Source of the DNA: Sarcomyxa edulis
Lineage: Eukaryota > Basidiomycota > Agaricomycetes > Agaricales > Mycenaceae
Assembly: GCA_009761415.1 (NCBI GenBank)
Contig: QUOL01000004.1
Coordinates: 2,170,001-2,234,000 of the forward strand
Reading direction: 5' to 3'
Length of the DNA: 64,000 nt
The number at the start of each line of letters is the position of its first letter. Positions within the stretch are counted from its first letter, which is position 1. The notes below the pieces were generated by a model. That model was given only the letters and a program-made list of their open reading frames with translations. It ran no database searches and was not told where the DNA came from. Positions 11,277 to 24,548 of the stretch are shown piece after piece. The translations under genes and the position numbers were made by a program.

Positions 11277-12873
11277 ATCGAGCTTGAATTTTCGAAGGAA
11301 TTCGTTACGCGTTATATTTTCGTAGGTTTCGTGGTGGTAGCGAGACTTGTCGTTCAGAATCCGAGGGTATAGTTAGTAAACGGAACGCTTGGGCAGAAAA
11401 GAGGAAAAGAAGGGACAATGTTGGAAAAATGCCGAGGCTGCGTGCGCTTCGACGCGCCTCGAGATTCTCGGGTAATATTCGGAGGTTCATTACACTCAAG
11501 GTACATTCCCGCACACCCTTGAAGCTTGAAGCTTGAAGCTTGAATTTCCTTGAAGATTGCAAGCTTACGCATCGCGACGAATACTGTCCTCAGGCATCAG
11601 ACATGAAATCTGTCATTCTAGGTGCAAATAACAGATGTTTTACTTAGGGATACGAACAGGGCCAGCCATCAGTTGAATACACGAAGAACGACCTCGGCTA
11701 TATTTTGAGAGATACTTGGACAACTGGCAACAACTTTTCACTTCGCTGTAATCGAACCGTGTAAGACAAAGCACATCAATATAAACGACCTGAAATGACT
11801 CACCTTCGAGTTGGTATTCAGTCCGAGTCATTTAGACATCATTTTTGCAGGCTGTCAATTGCAATGTTTGCATACGAGCGTTTCGTCGAAACCAGTCAGC
11901 GCTCAACGTAAGTGCCGTACTTGTGTAAGTATAAGTGGTAGTTGAGTGGTAGACGCCGGAGTTCCGGAGCTCCCCCATCGGAGTCTGTCGGAGTGTATTT
12001 TCGGCGCGCCGGAACTAGTCAGTACCGGAGACGCCACAATAATGGTGAGAACGTTCATTCAGCCAAAGCGTTCAATTTACTACGTAACCCGGATGAAGAG
12101 AGTATCATGAGATGGCGAGTACATGAAAGGCACAGATCACGGTAGACGGAAGACGTTGCTAAGAGACCCGAGGAGGAGAACACGCTCGCGGCTCTCGAGC
12201 AATTCCCGAGGGGAAATACCGATTGTACACATTCACCCACAACAAGGCTGTGCCTGACACCTGAGTCATCGGATTTTGTGTAGACAGGAAGACAGGATGG
12301 AGGTAATACCTATGGCTATTTTGGATTTGGATAGTACTTGCACTGACGTGGCGAGATGGGGAGATTCCTGGATGGAATTCTCTCGAGTCATTGCAATGTA
12401 ATACGTTCCCTCGAAGAATTGTGGATTGTTCGATCCAAAAGGGAATGGGCATGGGTGGGTGACTCGAGGTCAGTTGATCTGATCTGATGAGACGAATCGA
12501 GAGTCAATGTCATCTTTTCGGTTCCATCGGGGACAGTGAGCACAGAAAAAAACACAGAAATTCTGTCGTCGACGATGAGCTCGAAGCTGGAGGGGATTGA
12601 TACATCGACGGTAAAACCAGGAGACCGAGGAAGAAAAAGGAAAATTTTCGATGAGTCTGATGCCAGCCGTTAAGGCCGGTTCGGAAGATGCCGAGGGGGT
12701 GCAAACGCGAGCGACGCGACACAAGTTTACTCACCCGCGTCTTCTCCTCTCACATCCCTCCTCGACGTTCTCCTCGACGACAAGACCTCTTTCCTCGCCG
12801 CTTCAAACGACGAGCTCGCTCATTTACTATATATATCCCCTCGTCTGTGACAGGATACAATCGACGCGCTTGG
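11277..12873. other. long intergenic region
   Basis: No gene is recognised. The flank at 11519-11545 contains CTTGAAG repeated four times (an imperfect 8-bp tandem repeat). The open frames at 11640-11831 and 12159-12452 show no family resemblance and no splice support. From about 12650 onward it is likely promoter and 5' leader of the next gene. Confidence 0.45.
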
Positions 12874-15007
12874 ATGGCGACCCCTTCGTCTTCCGCGACG
12901 TCCGCATCACCGCCGACAGCATATCTCCAGGCCACTACCAACTCTACTCAATCCTCTACGTCTCCCACAACAGCTTCGATGGACCCACAAGAACGAGAAC
13001 AGCGAAAAAAAGCAGTCCAGAAATTCCTGGCAAGGGCTGAAGTATCCATGGTATGTGATGTGTAATCATCTTCGGACGCGTTCGCAGCGTTCGCTTTCTA
13101 TACACTTCCCATCGTCCAGATCCTGGTTCAATGTTCTGATAATGTGTAGTATAAACTAACTGATTGTCGTATTTCAGATCACTCGTGCTCTCCGAGCGCG
13201 TCTCTCTTACGCCTCCTATAAAGCTACGCACAATATCCCACACATGGCCCTGCGGGATCTAGAAGCCCAAACTGGAAATCAGAGCCAGACTGCTTCATTC
13301 TCTCGAACTATAGCCGCTAAACGCAAGGCAACAACATCAGCCCCAGTTGGAACTAACAATTACTACAATAACCCCGCCACGCAGGGTAACATGGGTGCCG
13401 GTCCGAGTACCCAACGGAGAGCTGGATCTGGCGCCATGCCTCCTCCTTCTGTCACTGCATCAGCTTCACGGTCATACTATATCCATACGAACGGAACTGC
13501 ATCCACGGGTACTCCCAACAACAATGCTACCAATCGTCCTGCAAACGGGGGCCAAACCTTGTACTCGTCCATCCTTGCACCGCCTCCCTCCAAACAAGCG
13601 CGCACGATTCACAATCCAAACGATCCTCCATTGCCCGCACCATCACGCCCATCGCCCGAAAGCCCTCGATCATCTCGTGCTTCGGGCTCGAGGTCGGCTA
13701 GGAGTATCGCGGAAGGTACACGAGCGCAAGCAAGGAGCCGGCGTGTCGATGATAAGCCTGCTACTAAATCAAAGGCCAAACGCGTTGATAAAGGCAAAGG
13801 GAAGCAGAAACAATCACAACATCGAGAACAACCTATAAATGTCGAATTGGACGGCGATATGGATATGAAAGCTGCCGCCACCCTAACTTCATTGCTGTTC
13901 CAGCATCGCCCGTCTATCACTAGCTTGAGTGCTGGCTCACATTCTCCCCGATCAACTGTTAGTATGGATGTGGATGGTTCTGAATCGGGATCTACCCATT
14001 TTGCGCAGAGCTCGGCGAGGACTACTACTGCTTCGGTTCCAGCTTCCATTCCTCCACCCGCTGATTCGTCGGCGTCTTCATTTATTCATGACACCTCTAC
14101 GCCGCCGCCGATAGCATCGAATGTAAATACAACCCCGCGACCGGCCCCCACCGATAACGAAGCGGCCGATCTGATGCTATACCTCGCGACTTCACCGTCG
14201 CCTGCTCGGCCCAAAGGAGGTAAAGACAGTAGAGATCAAGCGGCGTACCGTGCTTTGGGAGGCTCTGCTGTTAGCGGGGGCCTCGGGCTTCGGGCTCAAG
14301 GACGGGTGCTGTTCCCTGGTGGTGATGGAGTCGGGAGCTCGTCGGGACTCTCTAGGAGTGCTCTTGCTGCTGACGATAGTTTTACGTCTACCGTGTCGTC
14401 TCTTGCAGGCGAAGGGAGTAGAAGTGACCTCGGCAGTACTATCCAGCCGGGCAGTCGCCATGGTTCGATCCTCGCCACCGCTGAGCCTTCCGTGGCAACT
14501 TCGACCGCTACCCAACCGACCCCGTCGTCGTCCTCGCTTCCCGCAAGTACCTCTTTGCTACCTCCTCCGCCTTCACCTTCTCTCGCGCATGCCTCCAGAC
14601 GCTCCAGCGTAGAGTCTCATAGACCGAATACGGACCAGAAATCGGGGTCACCTGGGAATGACACAGCGAAACCGTCGTCTCCTCGTCTGCAACAGTCAGC
14701 AATGTCGGGGACTCTCTTCCCTGGGAAGCCCTTCAATATCAATGATTTCATCAATGTTTCGCCCTCGTCACCTGCTAGAAGTGGAAGCCTGGGAAGCCTG
14801 GGAGGAAGTGGAAGCTTAAGGGCCGATGTCGGAAGGAAATTGTTCGAGGAGGAACAGATGAGGCTGATGCATCAAGGTATGGGCAACAATGGTGCAGTAC
14901 GACCAGGAAAAGGAACCGAAGCGAGGAACGACGGGCCGGGAGGACAGGGCAAAGAGGAGCGAATGGGTCCGCCGTTGGGTGCAGGGATCGATTTGGTGCA
15001 GAGTTGA
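12874..15007 (+). CDS. Whi5/Nrm1-like cell-cycle transcription repressor candidate
   Basis: Two exons, 12874-13050 and 13178-15007 (668 residues); the 127-nt intron has donor GTATGT and acceptor TTTCAG. A conserved N-terminal block (ITRALRARLSYASYKATHN) is followed by long Ser/Pro/Thr-rich disordered sequence. At about residue 387 lies EAADLMLYLATSPSPARP, which resembles the short GTB motif by which yeast Whi5 and Nrm1 bind the SBF/MBF G1/S factors. Near the C-terminus TLFPGKPFNINDFINVSPSS forms another conserved block. Family members repress G1/S transcription and are regulated by CDK phosphorylation; many S/T-P sites are present. The assignment rests on short motifs and is a reasoned guess. 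Confidence 0.65.
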
Positions 15008-16361
15008 TGATTTCTTTTATCTTTATCTTTTGTCAAGGAGAATTGGCCGGACAGACGACGACGTTATATGAACGAAAACGACGACATACATAGACCCATA
15101 TGCCACCCCGGCTTATATGGAACTTTCCCGGATTGCATGGTTGACGTGTATCACCACCACTATCACCACCACCACCATTTCTCGCACCTTCCTTTGTTGT
15201 ACTAATGAAGCGGAACGTAAAGACATCTACATGTTGTATCACCAGCCCTTATCCATCTCGGTCCACGGTTCCCCGCTTCACCCTACTGTTCCCCTTCCCA
15301 CACAATCTCGGCAATCGTTAGTAACAACTATCCAGCACATACATATATATTTCGACCTCTTGTTTATCACTAGCCGTGCAAAGAATAACGACTCGACCAA
15401 TCTACCGCTATCTTTTATCCCAACTGCTATACATATATATTCCGTTGGCAATCTCTGGGAGTTGTCGAGCGTCGACCCAATCAAACTCGTGTCCTGTTGT
15501 ATCCATGCTCGATTTTCTTGTCTTGTGGTTCGATATGCAGATGTGGCGTATAAGCAATTCCGCGGACGGACGGTGTTTCGTTTCGATTACTAACTCTCTC
15601 TTCTTGATATCGTCCATCCCTTTTCTCCTTCTTGCCCATGAATTCTTGTCCTAATATCCCACAAAGTTCTGCAGATCTGTTCATAGTGCGCTCAAATCTT
15701 TTCTCGCTGTATACACGACGACGCGGTTATCCTCTCTTCCTTCCTTCTTTTTTGTTTACAATGTACTACTAATTATTAGCTGTCGACAACGAATCGTTCA
15801 ATCTCTTGCCTTCCTCAATTTCCTGCCGCTCCATCTCCATTCTAGTAGACTGCTTTTTCTTGACATCATCTATCGTCTTTATGTGAACAGCCAAACACCT
15901 CTTGTCCTCCCGATTTCAATCTGTCTGTCCATCGTCAATCGCAGCGCATCAATTACTTTGCTCAAGTTGTCAGTATGATCCTCGAGAACGGGGAACTTCT
16001 TATACTTAGTCTTGGAGTTCCCTCTGGTGGAGGAATGGAGCTAAGCACTTCGCGGAGGAATTCGAGTGGCCTTCAAGCTTCTTGGAAGAAGCATCGTTTA
16101 GTCCACGGTGTTGCCAAGCAGGGCCAAACTCAACGGTGATGGAAACATTGAGGATAAAGTTGAGAAAGAGTACGAATACGAGCCAAAATGCGCTAAGTGA
16201 ATATTGTATTACATGGCCCAAATCCACATCGAATATAAGTTGTAATAATATCTTGGGACATTTAGATCGTCAGGCCACATGAATAGGTGTGGCACAGAAG
16301 CCCGCCTTCACCAGTGATGTACCTGACTTGAGGACCGTCATTGCCTTTCATACACCACATT
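15008..16361. other. intergenic between convergent genes
   Basis: 3' flanks of the Whi5-like gene and NADAR gene 1. Pyrimidine-rich, with many short overlapping open frames at 15117-15684 on both strands, which is typical of noncoding T/C-rich sequence. A small CACCAC/TATCACC repeat lies near 15150-15176. No gene is supported. Confidence 0.5.
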
Positions 16362-17932
16362 TTATCGGCCTAACATAGAGAGGACACGACGCCAAGGATC
16401 CTTTTTTTGGGCAGCTGGCCATGGAGTCACAAAGGTAGGGCCAGTAGGCCATGCCGAATCTTTGAGACCGCAATCACGGCTGCAATAGTCATATCCAGGA
16501 TTTTTTGGATTTCTTCGGCAATACTGTCCGATTCTTCATCAGTACACCTAATTGAATATCGAGGATACAGAAACACATTCTCACTTTGCACAAGTCTTGC
16601 AGGCCACAATCGCGGCTACAATAATCGTAACCTGGGTTTTTTGGATTCCTACGACAGTACTAAATAGTGCAACGCTCCGTCAGCACATTCTGTGGGGGAT
16701 GTTTGTGCACAAAAAATATGTATTCACCTTGCATAAATCTTTCTGACCGCAATCACGGCTGCAATAATCGAAGCCGAAATTTTTTGGATTCCTTCGACAA
16801 TACTGAACAATGAAGTGCTATAGTAGCGATCGGCGAGTGTAGAAGAAGTCTACTCACTTTGCACAATAGTGCGGCTGATGTTCCACAAGCGTGACTGCAG
16901 TATTGAAAGCCACTCAACTTGGGGTAGATGCGACACCACTGGTAAATGCAGAAGTGAGAGGATTAGTGTCGAGACAACTTGGGATCCCATGCTGATACTC
17001 ACTATGCAGAGTTGATTTAGCGGAGGCACTTGATACGAGATTTGATATTGGGCAGGCCGAGAGACTATTGCAGGTGTAAGAATCGAGAAATTCAGAGAAA
17101 GAGGAGAGTACGCACGTTTCTGAGGAGTGACTGGAGTGATAGGCGTGTGGAGACTGCTACCATCTGGATATGGGTTGGTTCCTGCGCCAGATAGGTCATA
17201 TCGAAGATGCATAGCACTTACTCTGCAATTTAGCTCGCAAGCGTTCCAACGCTTCTCCAAATTCATTCTGGCCGTCACCATTAGGGCCTATACCCCAGAA
17301 GGCATCTTTTTCACTATCCTAAAGGTGTGTCAGTTCATGGTTAAGGGGGAATGTCTCTGTATATTTACCTCAACGAGTTCGGCATCCCTAGTACCAAGTA
17401 ATTGGGCCTTTAGGTCAGGGTGTTGGTCAAACTTGTGCCATAATACTTCGTCCATCTAAGCTTGAGTTGGATTATCGAGGTATCTTCGGAAAAAGGAAGA
17501 ACACACCTTTGCAATCTTCACGTCGTACCAATCGCCGCGAGTATACGCACTTTGTTCGCGAGCTTTCAGGATTGCTTTTTTCGGACTTTCAGAGCATGTA
17601 CGTATCATTTCTGCGATCGTAGGATGGTACTTTTGAAACTGGTAGCGGTCAGCAGAAAAGGAAAGCAGAACAGGGACACGACATACTTTAAACGATTGAA
17701 ATAGATGTTCCGACGTTGGGTATCTCTTCCCCTTATAGTAAACAGGATGAGGCGAAAAGTTCGTGAACCCATAGTAAGGCTTGTTTTTATGATGGAACAA
17801 GATACGAGGACGGGAAGTACTAGTGTTTATCGCTGGATTTTGAACACTGCCAGTCCTGCCGGACGGTCGATAGGGAACGCCAGGATTATATGCATACCGC
17901 GCTGCGGGATCGTATGAAGCTCCCTGGTACAT
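16362..17932 (-). CDS. NADAR-domain protein 1 with four Cys-rich modules
   Basis: The NADAR fold starts at RPRILFHHKNKPYYGF, then NFSPHPVYYKGKRYPTSEHL and QSFK, continuing over four more exons to DAFWGIGPNGDG and LERLRAKL. All NADAR hallmark motifs are kept. NADAR (YbiA-like) enzymes are N-glycosidases; family members are reported to remove ADP-ribose from guanine. After a short Pro/Thr linker come four Cys modules, each about 30 residues and nearly one per exon: CQWC...YCSHACG, then three of the form CRRNPKN.G.DYCSRDCG. They probably bind zinc. The tail after the fourth module is short and basic. The start is the first in-frame ATG (17930-17932, MYQGASYDPAARYAY); the open frame upstream of it has no ATG. 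NADAR2 has the same architecture. Confidence 0.8.
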
Positions 17933-18609
17933 CTCGTATAAGTCTTCGAATACTGAGCGCAGAGCAAGGGAGTAGACAGTAGACGAAGTACCACGAATGA
18001 GGGGCTGGGTTTCTTTAAGCAATCGTCGATTATCATGATGGGATCGTTAGGATGATTCCTTGGCGATAAGAGATCATGATTTAGTGAGCTTATGGGAGAG
18101 CATACTACTAATAGGGTCATAGACGAGCCTCATGTTGATGTCGGTCGCCGTTTGAAAGTATTTCGACCATAAATACTTGAGCTACTTTTTGACATCTATT
18201 TGAGCTATCTGATTCCAATCAATGAGACTCGATATCAGGGAGTTGATAGATCTCACCTTTCGATATATAGAGCAGAGAGTTTGGAAGCTTCGAGATGAGA
18301 ATCGACAGGTCTGGGAGTATGTTGAGTGCAAATAAAGAACCGGGACCGCCAAGGCCCAAAGACGCGACGCGAGGTCACACATCATCTCACTGTGACAATG
18401 TAACGGTTCTCCAACGGGTTTGACCGTGACTCTTTGAGTCCTTGAACCAACCTTGAACCTTCCCTATGTATGAGACTCGACCCTCAGACGACCCGGACAT
18501 CTCAAAATCCACTGGAACTGACTTACGGGTGTTTGGCCCTAGATATGTTCCTCGGGGATCGTACAACCCCGACATGCCCTTCCGTAAAAAACCCTCACTG
18601 ACTGATACC
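17933..18609. other. intergenic
   Basis: Upstream region of NADAR gene 1. No gene recognised; the open frame at 18387-18668 lies at the edge of the inverted-repeat element and is not coding-like. Confidence 0.4.
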
Positions 18610-19035
18610 AGGCCCCGGGAAGCTCCACCAAGGGCTTGTCCGGCCAAACCTCCCAGATCAGGCCTCAAAAAGGCAAACTTTCGGGCTCAAATATGCAAAG
18701 TCGGACAGCCATGTAACGTAGTCACACCCTGTGACTCTGCCAAGAGCGTGACCTTTCTCGGCCAATATACTTTTTCGTCCAGTTTTCGCTCACTTCAGCT
18801 TCTCTTCGCGCCGGTCAGCACAAGTCCTCCCAGAAACGAGACTGACATCAAATTTGACCTTGAACCTCCTGCATTGGGCCAGGTGGGAGACCTTTGGCCC
18901 TCAAATATGCTAAATCGGACAGAGGTCAACAAAATTTGGCTTCAAATATGCAAACTCTGGACAAGGAAAATGCAAAATTTCGCCCTCAAATATGCTAAAA
19001 TCCGGACAAGCCCTTGGTGGAGCTTCCCGGGGCCT
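18610..19035. mobile_element. MITE-like element with 34-bp perfect inverted repeats
   Basis: 18610-18643 and 19002-19035 are exact reverse complements over 34 bp (AGGCCCCGGGAAGCTCCACC... on the left). Inside are at least four direct copies of TCAAATATGC(A/T)AA followed by GGACA (near 18690, 18899, 18943 and 18984). No transposase gene is present. No clear target duplication was found, so the true ends may lie slightly further out. The long frame at 18466-19107 is a by-product of the repeats. Confidence 0.75.
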
Positions 19036-19417
19036 CTGATACCCCCATGGAGAGCTGAAAAGCGCGTCCCATATGTCGGACAAGAAGCTCCAAGAAAAAC
19101 GTGTTGATGCTTGCCCTCACATGCGTAAATATCTGGAGGAACGGACCGTAGACCGGTCTAATCGATGTTCTGGCAGCGATATCGATGACTGAACGAATTT
19201 AGCAGCGATGATCCTATTCACCTTCTTGTCAATTGAAGTCCACGGAACGGGATGACTGCTCCGTCGTCGATGGGCATTAATCAGTATATACACTTAACTC
19301 TGCGAATTGTGCTGTGATCACGAATCTCTTATGGAGTACGCGCGCGATCCTGGCATGGTCAGGTTTGTGATCGATGTATCTACTGCTGGAAGTACATCAG
19401 GTATGTTCCTTCTTTAT

Positions 19418-20676
19418 CTACTTGGTATACATGATGATGTATACAGGGATAATAGCATCCGAATCTTCCACGAAGACAGGTTCTTCGGCAACTTTCTACA
19501 CTCAAGCATCAATATGTCGCATGATCATGTGTGCGATAATTATTTCTACGCACCGATTTCGCTTCGGACTGGGTCACGACATCGCACATAATCATCACAC
19601 GGTAAGGAGAAGAAGTGCACGATGTTGCGAATCGGTCTGCCAGGCTTGGGTTTTTGTAAGAGTAGATTCCATCTCCCCATCTGCACCAGTTCGTTCAATG
19701 ATAAATCATATTTAGGTTCTAGATATGTACTCACCTTCCGGTATTATATCTTTCGCCAAAAGCGAGTTCTTTGAACGACGTTTTAACGATCCTACATATG
19801 CCACACGACGGGAACTTGCACAAGGCTGCGTCTTTAACGCCCAAGTCGCAGATGCATTGCGAACTATGGAAAGTTTGGATCTGTGAAACAGATGCTATGC
19901 TCGATATCGTTTTCCTGGATGGATGTCATGAGCTTGCGTTCAAAAGACGGTGCTGGAATTGAGGTACCGAAACGCGTCTTGTCTGGCTCTCACATCGCGA
20001 GGTACGATGATCTCATAGACTTTGTGGATCATGGGTGGTCCGCTTGATGACTCCCATTCGAAGCTTACAGTCTCGCGGACTGTATTAGTGCGTATAAATT
20101 CAGCCTTTGATGATAGAAATTTCTAATGATGACCCACCATTTTTGAACGTTGTGCTGTTAGGATTGAGCTCCCTGATACGAGGCCCCATACTTGCCGGTT
20201 GCGCTCGGGAACGACGAGCGCATGCTAGACAGAGCTCACCCATCGTTGGAGGTTGCATGTTGCATTGATTACATCCCTTAACTTGGCCGATGCGAACAGC
20301 TTCTCTGAAATGTTGTTCGACGATTGTCTCTAGAACGTTCAATTGGTCACAGAAAACCTGTCTTACCTTCCATGTGTCTCTGAGCAAAAGCCTGCAAATG
20401 CTGCCTTGCCCGTTGCGCGACAGCTACTCAGTGCGCATGCCGTCGGTGTCGCTCCTTCGTTTCGTGCACAAGTCCTGCTGCAGTACGGATGTGTGCGACC
20501 GTTTTCGACGAACTTGGGCTTTTTTCCGCATATCTACGCACGGATTGTATTAAAAGCCTGCTGTCTAAGGCATCAATGGTCCTTGTGTGGCTTACCTCGC
20601 ACATATCGTTTTGATTTGGACTCGGAGGTTTCGCATGAGAACCCCAGTTTACGACTGACTTGACAATAGATGCCAT
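19418..20676 (-). CDS. PARP-type ADP-ribosyltransferase A with Cys-rich N-terminal modules
   Basis: Spliced from about seven exons, about 300 residues, start ATG 20676 (MASIVKSVVNWGSHAKPP). A first Cys module CEICGKKPKFVENGRTHPYC is followed by SRTCA. A second (CNQCNMQPPTMGELCLAC) occupies the place where PARP B has CLMC...FCSKAC. The catalytic part then matches PARPs B and C: HKVYEIIVP, CICDLGVKDAALCKFPSCGI, IVKTSF, GDGIYSYKNPSLADRFA, and a final strand DAIIPVYIIMYTK. The donor-site motif reads FHSSQ where B and C have HGT, and the glutamate near the C-terminus is offset by one residue. It may therefore have altered or no catalysis. It lies between NADAR1 and the MARVEL-like gene, in the same orientation. 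Confidence 0.72.
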
Positions 20677-20944
20677 TGCGTATGAATTATCTAGTTGAAC
20701 AAGATGATGAGAGGATGGACTTGAGAAACAAGGCGAGAAACGAAGCTTTTTTGACAAGCCACGCCTCATCCTCGTTGGTCGGCGAGGTAGTGGCGTGGTA
20801 AGCTAACAATATACTTTGTTGACCCAAATCCTTCCTGCCAATCTCGATATCATTCCTATTGGATAGGTGGACATATGTATGCGATCAAAACAAAGTCTTA
20901 TTGGAAACGAGCATATCTTGCCCCAAGTCTGCCACCCCCCATTA

Positions 20945-22137
20945 CTACGCCACTGAAATCGGACGAAGGACATTGCGGCTAGATTGCCAGGCCAGCCATA
21001 TAATAGTCATCATCCCTCCTGTCAGCGTGACACTATAAAGCAGTGAATGTTAGCAACATGCATACGGTGGCATCTCCTTCCTTATAGAGTTGAAAACATA
21101 CATTTCGAGAACGGAAAGAGCTTGAATAGAATGATGTAAGCGATCGGTGCATGCATACGAGTTCAATAGGGACAGAAAACACACCAAATAGAGTCTGTAT
21201 CTGCCCACAATAGACCAAACCAGAGCAAATGCCGTTTCCGATGAGACGTGGAAGGGCTAAATTGAGGATGGCAGCACCGAAGATCCAAAGGAACCATGTC
21301 GTTAGAATCCAGACGGCCTGAGTACCGATGGATGAAATGGGGTGCTTTGACCATGTGGGATGTAGGAATAGTAAAGTGTAGCTGCCTGCAGTTGCGACGG
21401 TCCAGCAGGCCGCGAAGCTTCAAGTGAATTATTAGGATGAGGAAGGGGGCAGTAGAAAAGAAGAACTACTCACAGAAGGAGCTCGGCTCCTTTACGCGTT
21501 TCCGTGTTGGGGAAGTTCTGATTGAACCGGTATTGAAGAAGCAGCCAACTGGCGGTAGCGATCTACAGAAATGGTCGGTCTTTACAAAGAACACAGTGAA
21601 ACGGTCCAGTCGTTACCTCAGCAAGACTACCGAAGACCATGAACGCATAAACACCTACAAAGAAAAAAGACCAACGGTCAAAAATCCGGAATGTCGATCA
21701 ATGTAAAACTCACCGGGAGCATATTGCTGCAAGCGAACTCCAGAAGATTTGTTCAGCGGTCTCGGGTGCCGTTGAGCATAACGGTACGACCAGAATAAGA
21801 GGCAGAAGTATAGCAAAGCGATCATCGGTGTGATGCAGGCAATAATGGTGGTGATTGTGCTCGAGAGATATCTTACTCTCTCTGAGTCCGAGGATGAGTC
21901 TGCGACCAGCGAGATAGAAACTTGGGCGGGCAAGGTCATGATCATAAGATAGCTACAACTTGAAGACGGTGAAGTTAGTCGCTAATTCTTCTATGGGGTA
22001 CAACGCGTCGCTCACCAGAAGATGGTAAACGGATTCTTTAGCTAATACTCCAAGAAAAGAATACAAAGAAGTATGGCCAGGAGTACGCTACCCGCACCTC
22101 CTTGAATCAGAGCTGGAGGATGCATGGACATTAACAT
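20945..22137 (-). CDS. MARVEL-like multi-pass membrane protein
   Basis: Several exons from ATG 22137 (MLMSMHPPALIQGGAGS) to the TAG at 20945-20947. Hydrophobic segments appear in the order LKNPFTIFCCSYLMIMTL, an Ile/Thr-rich helix with CLLFWSYRYAQRHPRP, VYAFMVFGSLAEIATASWLL, and after NTETRKGAELLL the paired helices AACWTVATAGSYTLLF and VWILTTWFLWIFGAAILNL. The protein ends in TGGMMTIIWLAWQ. The pattern with W-x3-T-W and a terminal helix fits a large Agaricomycete family of small MARVEL-like proteins. Its function is unknown. The first exon join (45-nt intron with donor GTACTC) is less certain. Confidence 0.6.
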
Positions 22138-22638
22138 GAGGCTAGCTACAGGACCTTCCGGAACAGTGTGCTGGATGAAAACCTCGAGGATCGGATGTTG
22201 AGCATGCATTGATCAATGTCTTCGTATGATTTGGCCTTGGCGACTGCAATACCTACTTACAATTCGGAAGTTGACTCCGGTCGTTTAGATTTTCGTGGCT
22301 GGACTCACTAGTTCCTCGAAGACACTAAGAGGAATTGAGTGGTCAAAAGCTCTACACATTGATCAGGGATTGAAACTTACTCCCCATCATCTTCTGTTCC
22401 GCACGGTGAGAAGAGCATTGTTAAGATCTTAACCGCACGAGACAGATCCACGTAACGCAAAACAACGAGGTCACCAAAACATGAATGTATTTTTGAAAGC
22501 ATGGTGCATATGTGCAACGTGCAAAAGTACACGCGAATCGAAAAAGTAGATCATAGGTTGTCAGCATCATAAACCACACCATACCACATCCTTGTCCCCC
22601 TCCGGAATCACAACCAAAACCTTGGCCCACGTTCACAA
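22138..22638. other. intergenic
   Basis: Between the MARVEL-like gene (start side) and the rpl4 stop. No gene is supported; the minus-strand open frame at 22421-22636 lacks family resemblance. Confidence 0.45.
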
Positions 22639-24045
<1,407 letters not shown>

Positions 24046-24548
24046 TGTGTTTTAAATCTTGAGGTCTTGAAGTCTTCAGCAACGGAGCCGGTCGGTTTGT
24101 CCTGTCCAAAGATTTAAGGTTTGCCATAACCACTCAGCGCTAGCCAAGCACCGTCAAATACAGGCACGTGACACCTACGCGAGCCTGACAGGCGCGTTCA
24201 TCGTCTGTCAGTCACGATGTCTTGCTCTTTGAGCTTGAAGCTTATCGCAGTCCGCCTGGTCTTCTCGTTCTCATCAAGTGAACCTGCGTCAGTTTCTGAT
24301 AACAGAACACAAATAGACTCCCGTGAGGCTTGCACGAGGCCGCGCCTTGCGCGGATATGGACCACTGGCAGGATATAGTACTCTGCACTTCGTGATCTCT
24401 GCTTGAGGTCATTCTTCTCCTCGACACAGCTAACTCGAGATAACTCAACGGGGCCCTGATTTTTTTCTGTCTCCACAATTCTATTCCACTTACTTCACAA
24501 CTTCCCTCCTCTCGTGCGAATCGTTCACCGTCTGTGGGCTTCTGCGAC

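Noticed and set aside
18466..19107. A 213-codon open frame on the plus strand.
   Set aside because: It is made by the two inverted arms and internal direct repeats of the small element; it has no resemblance to a protein family.
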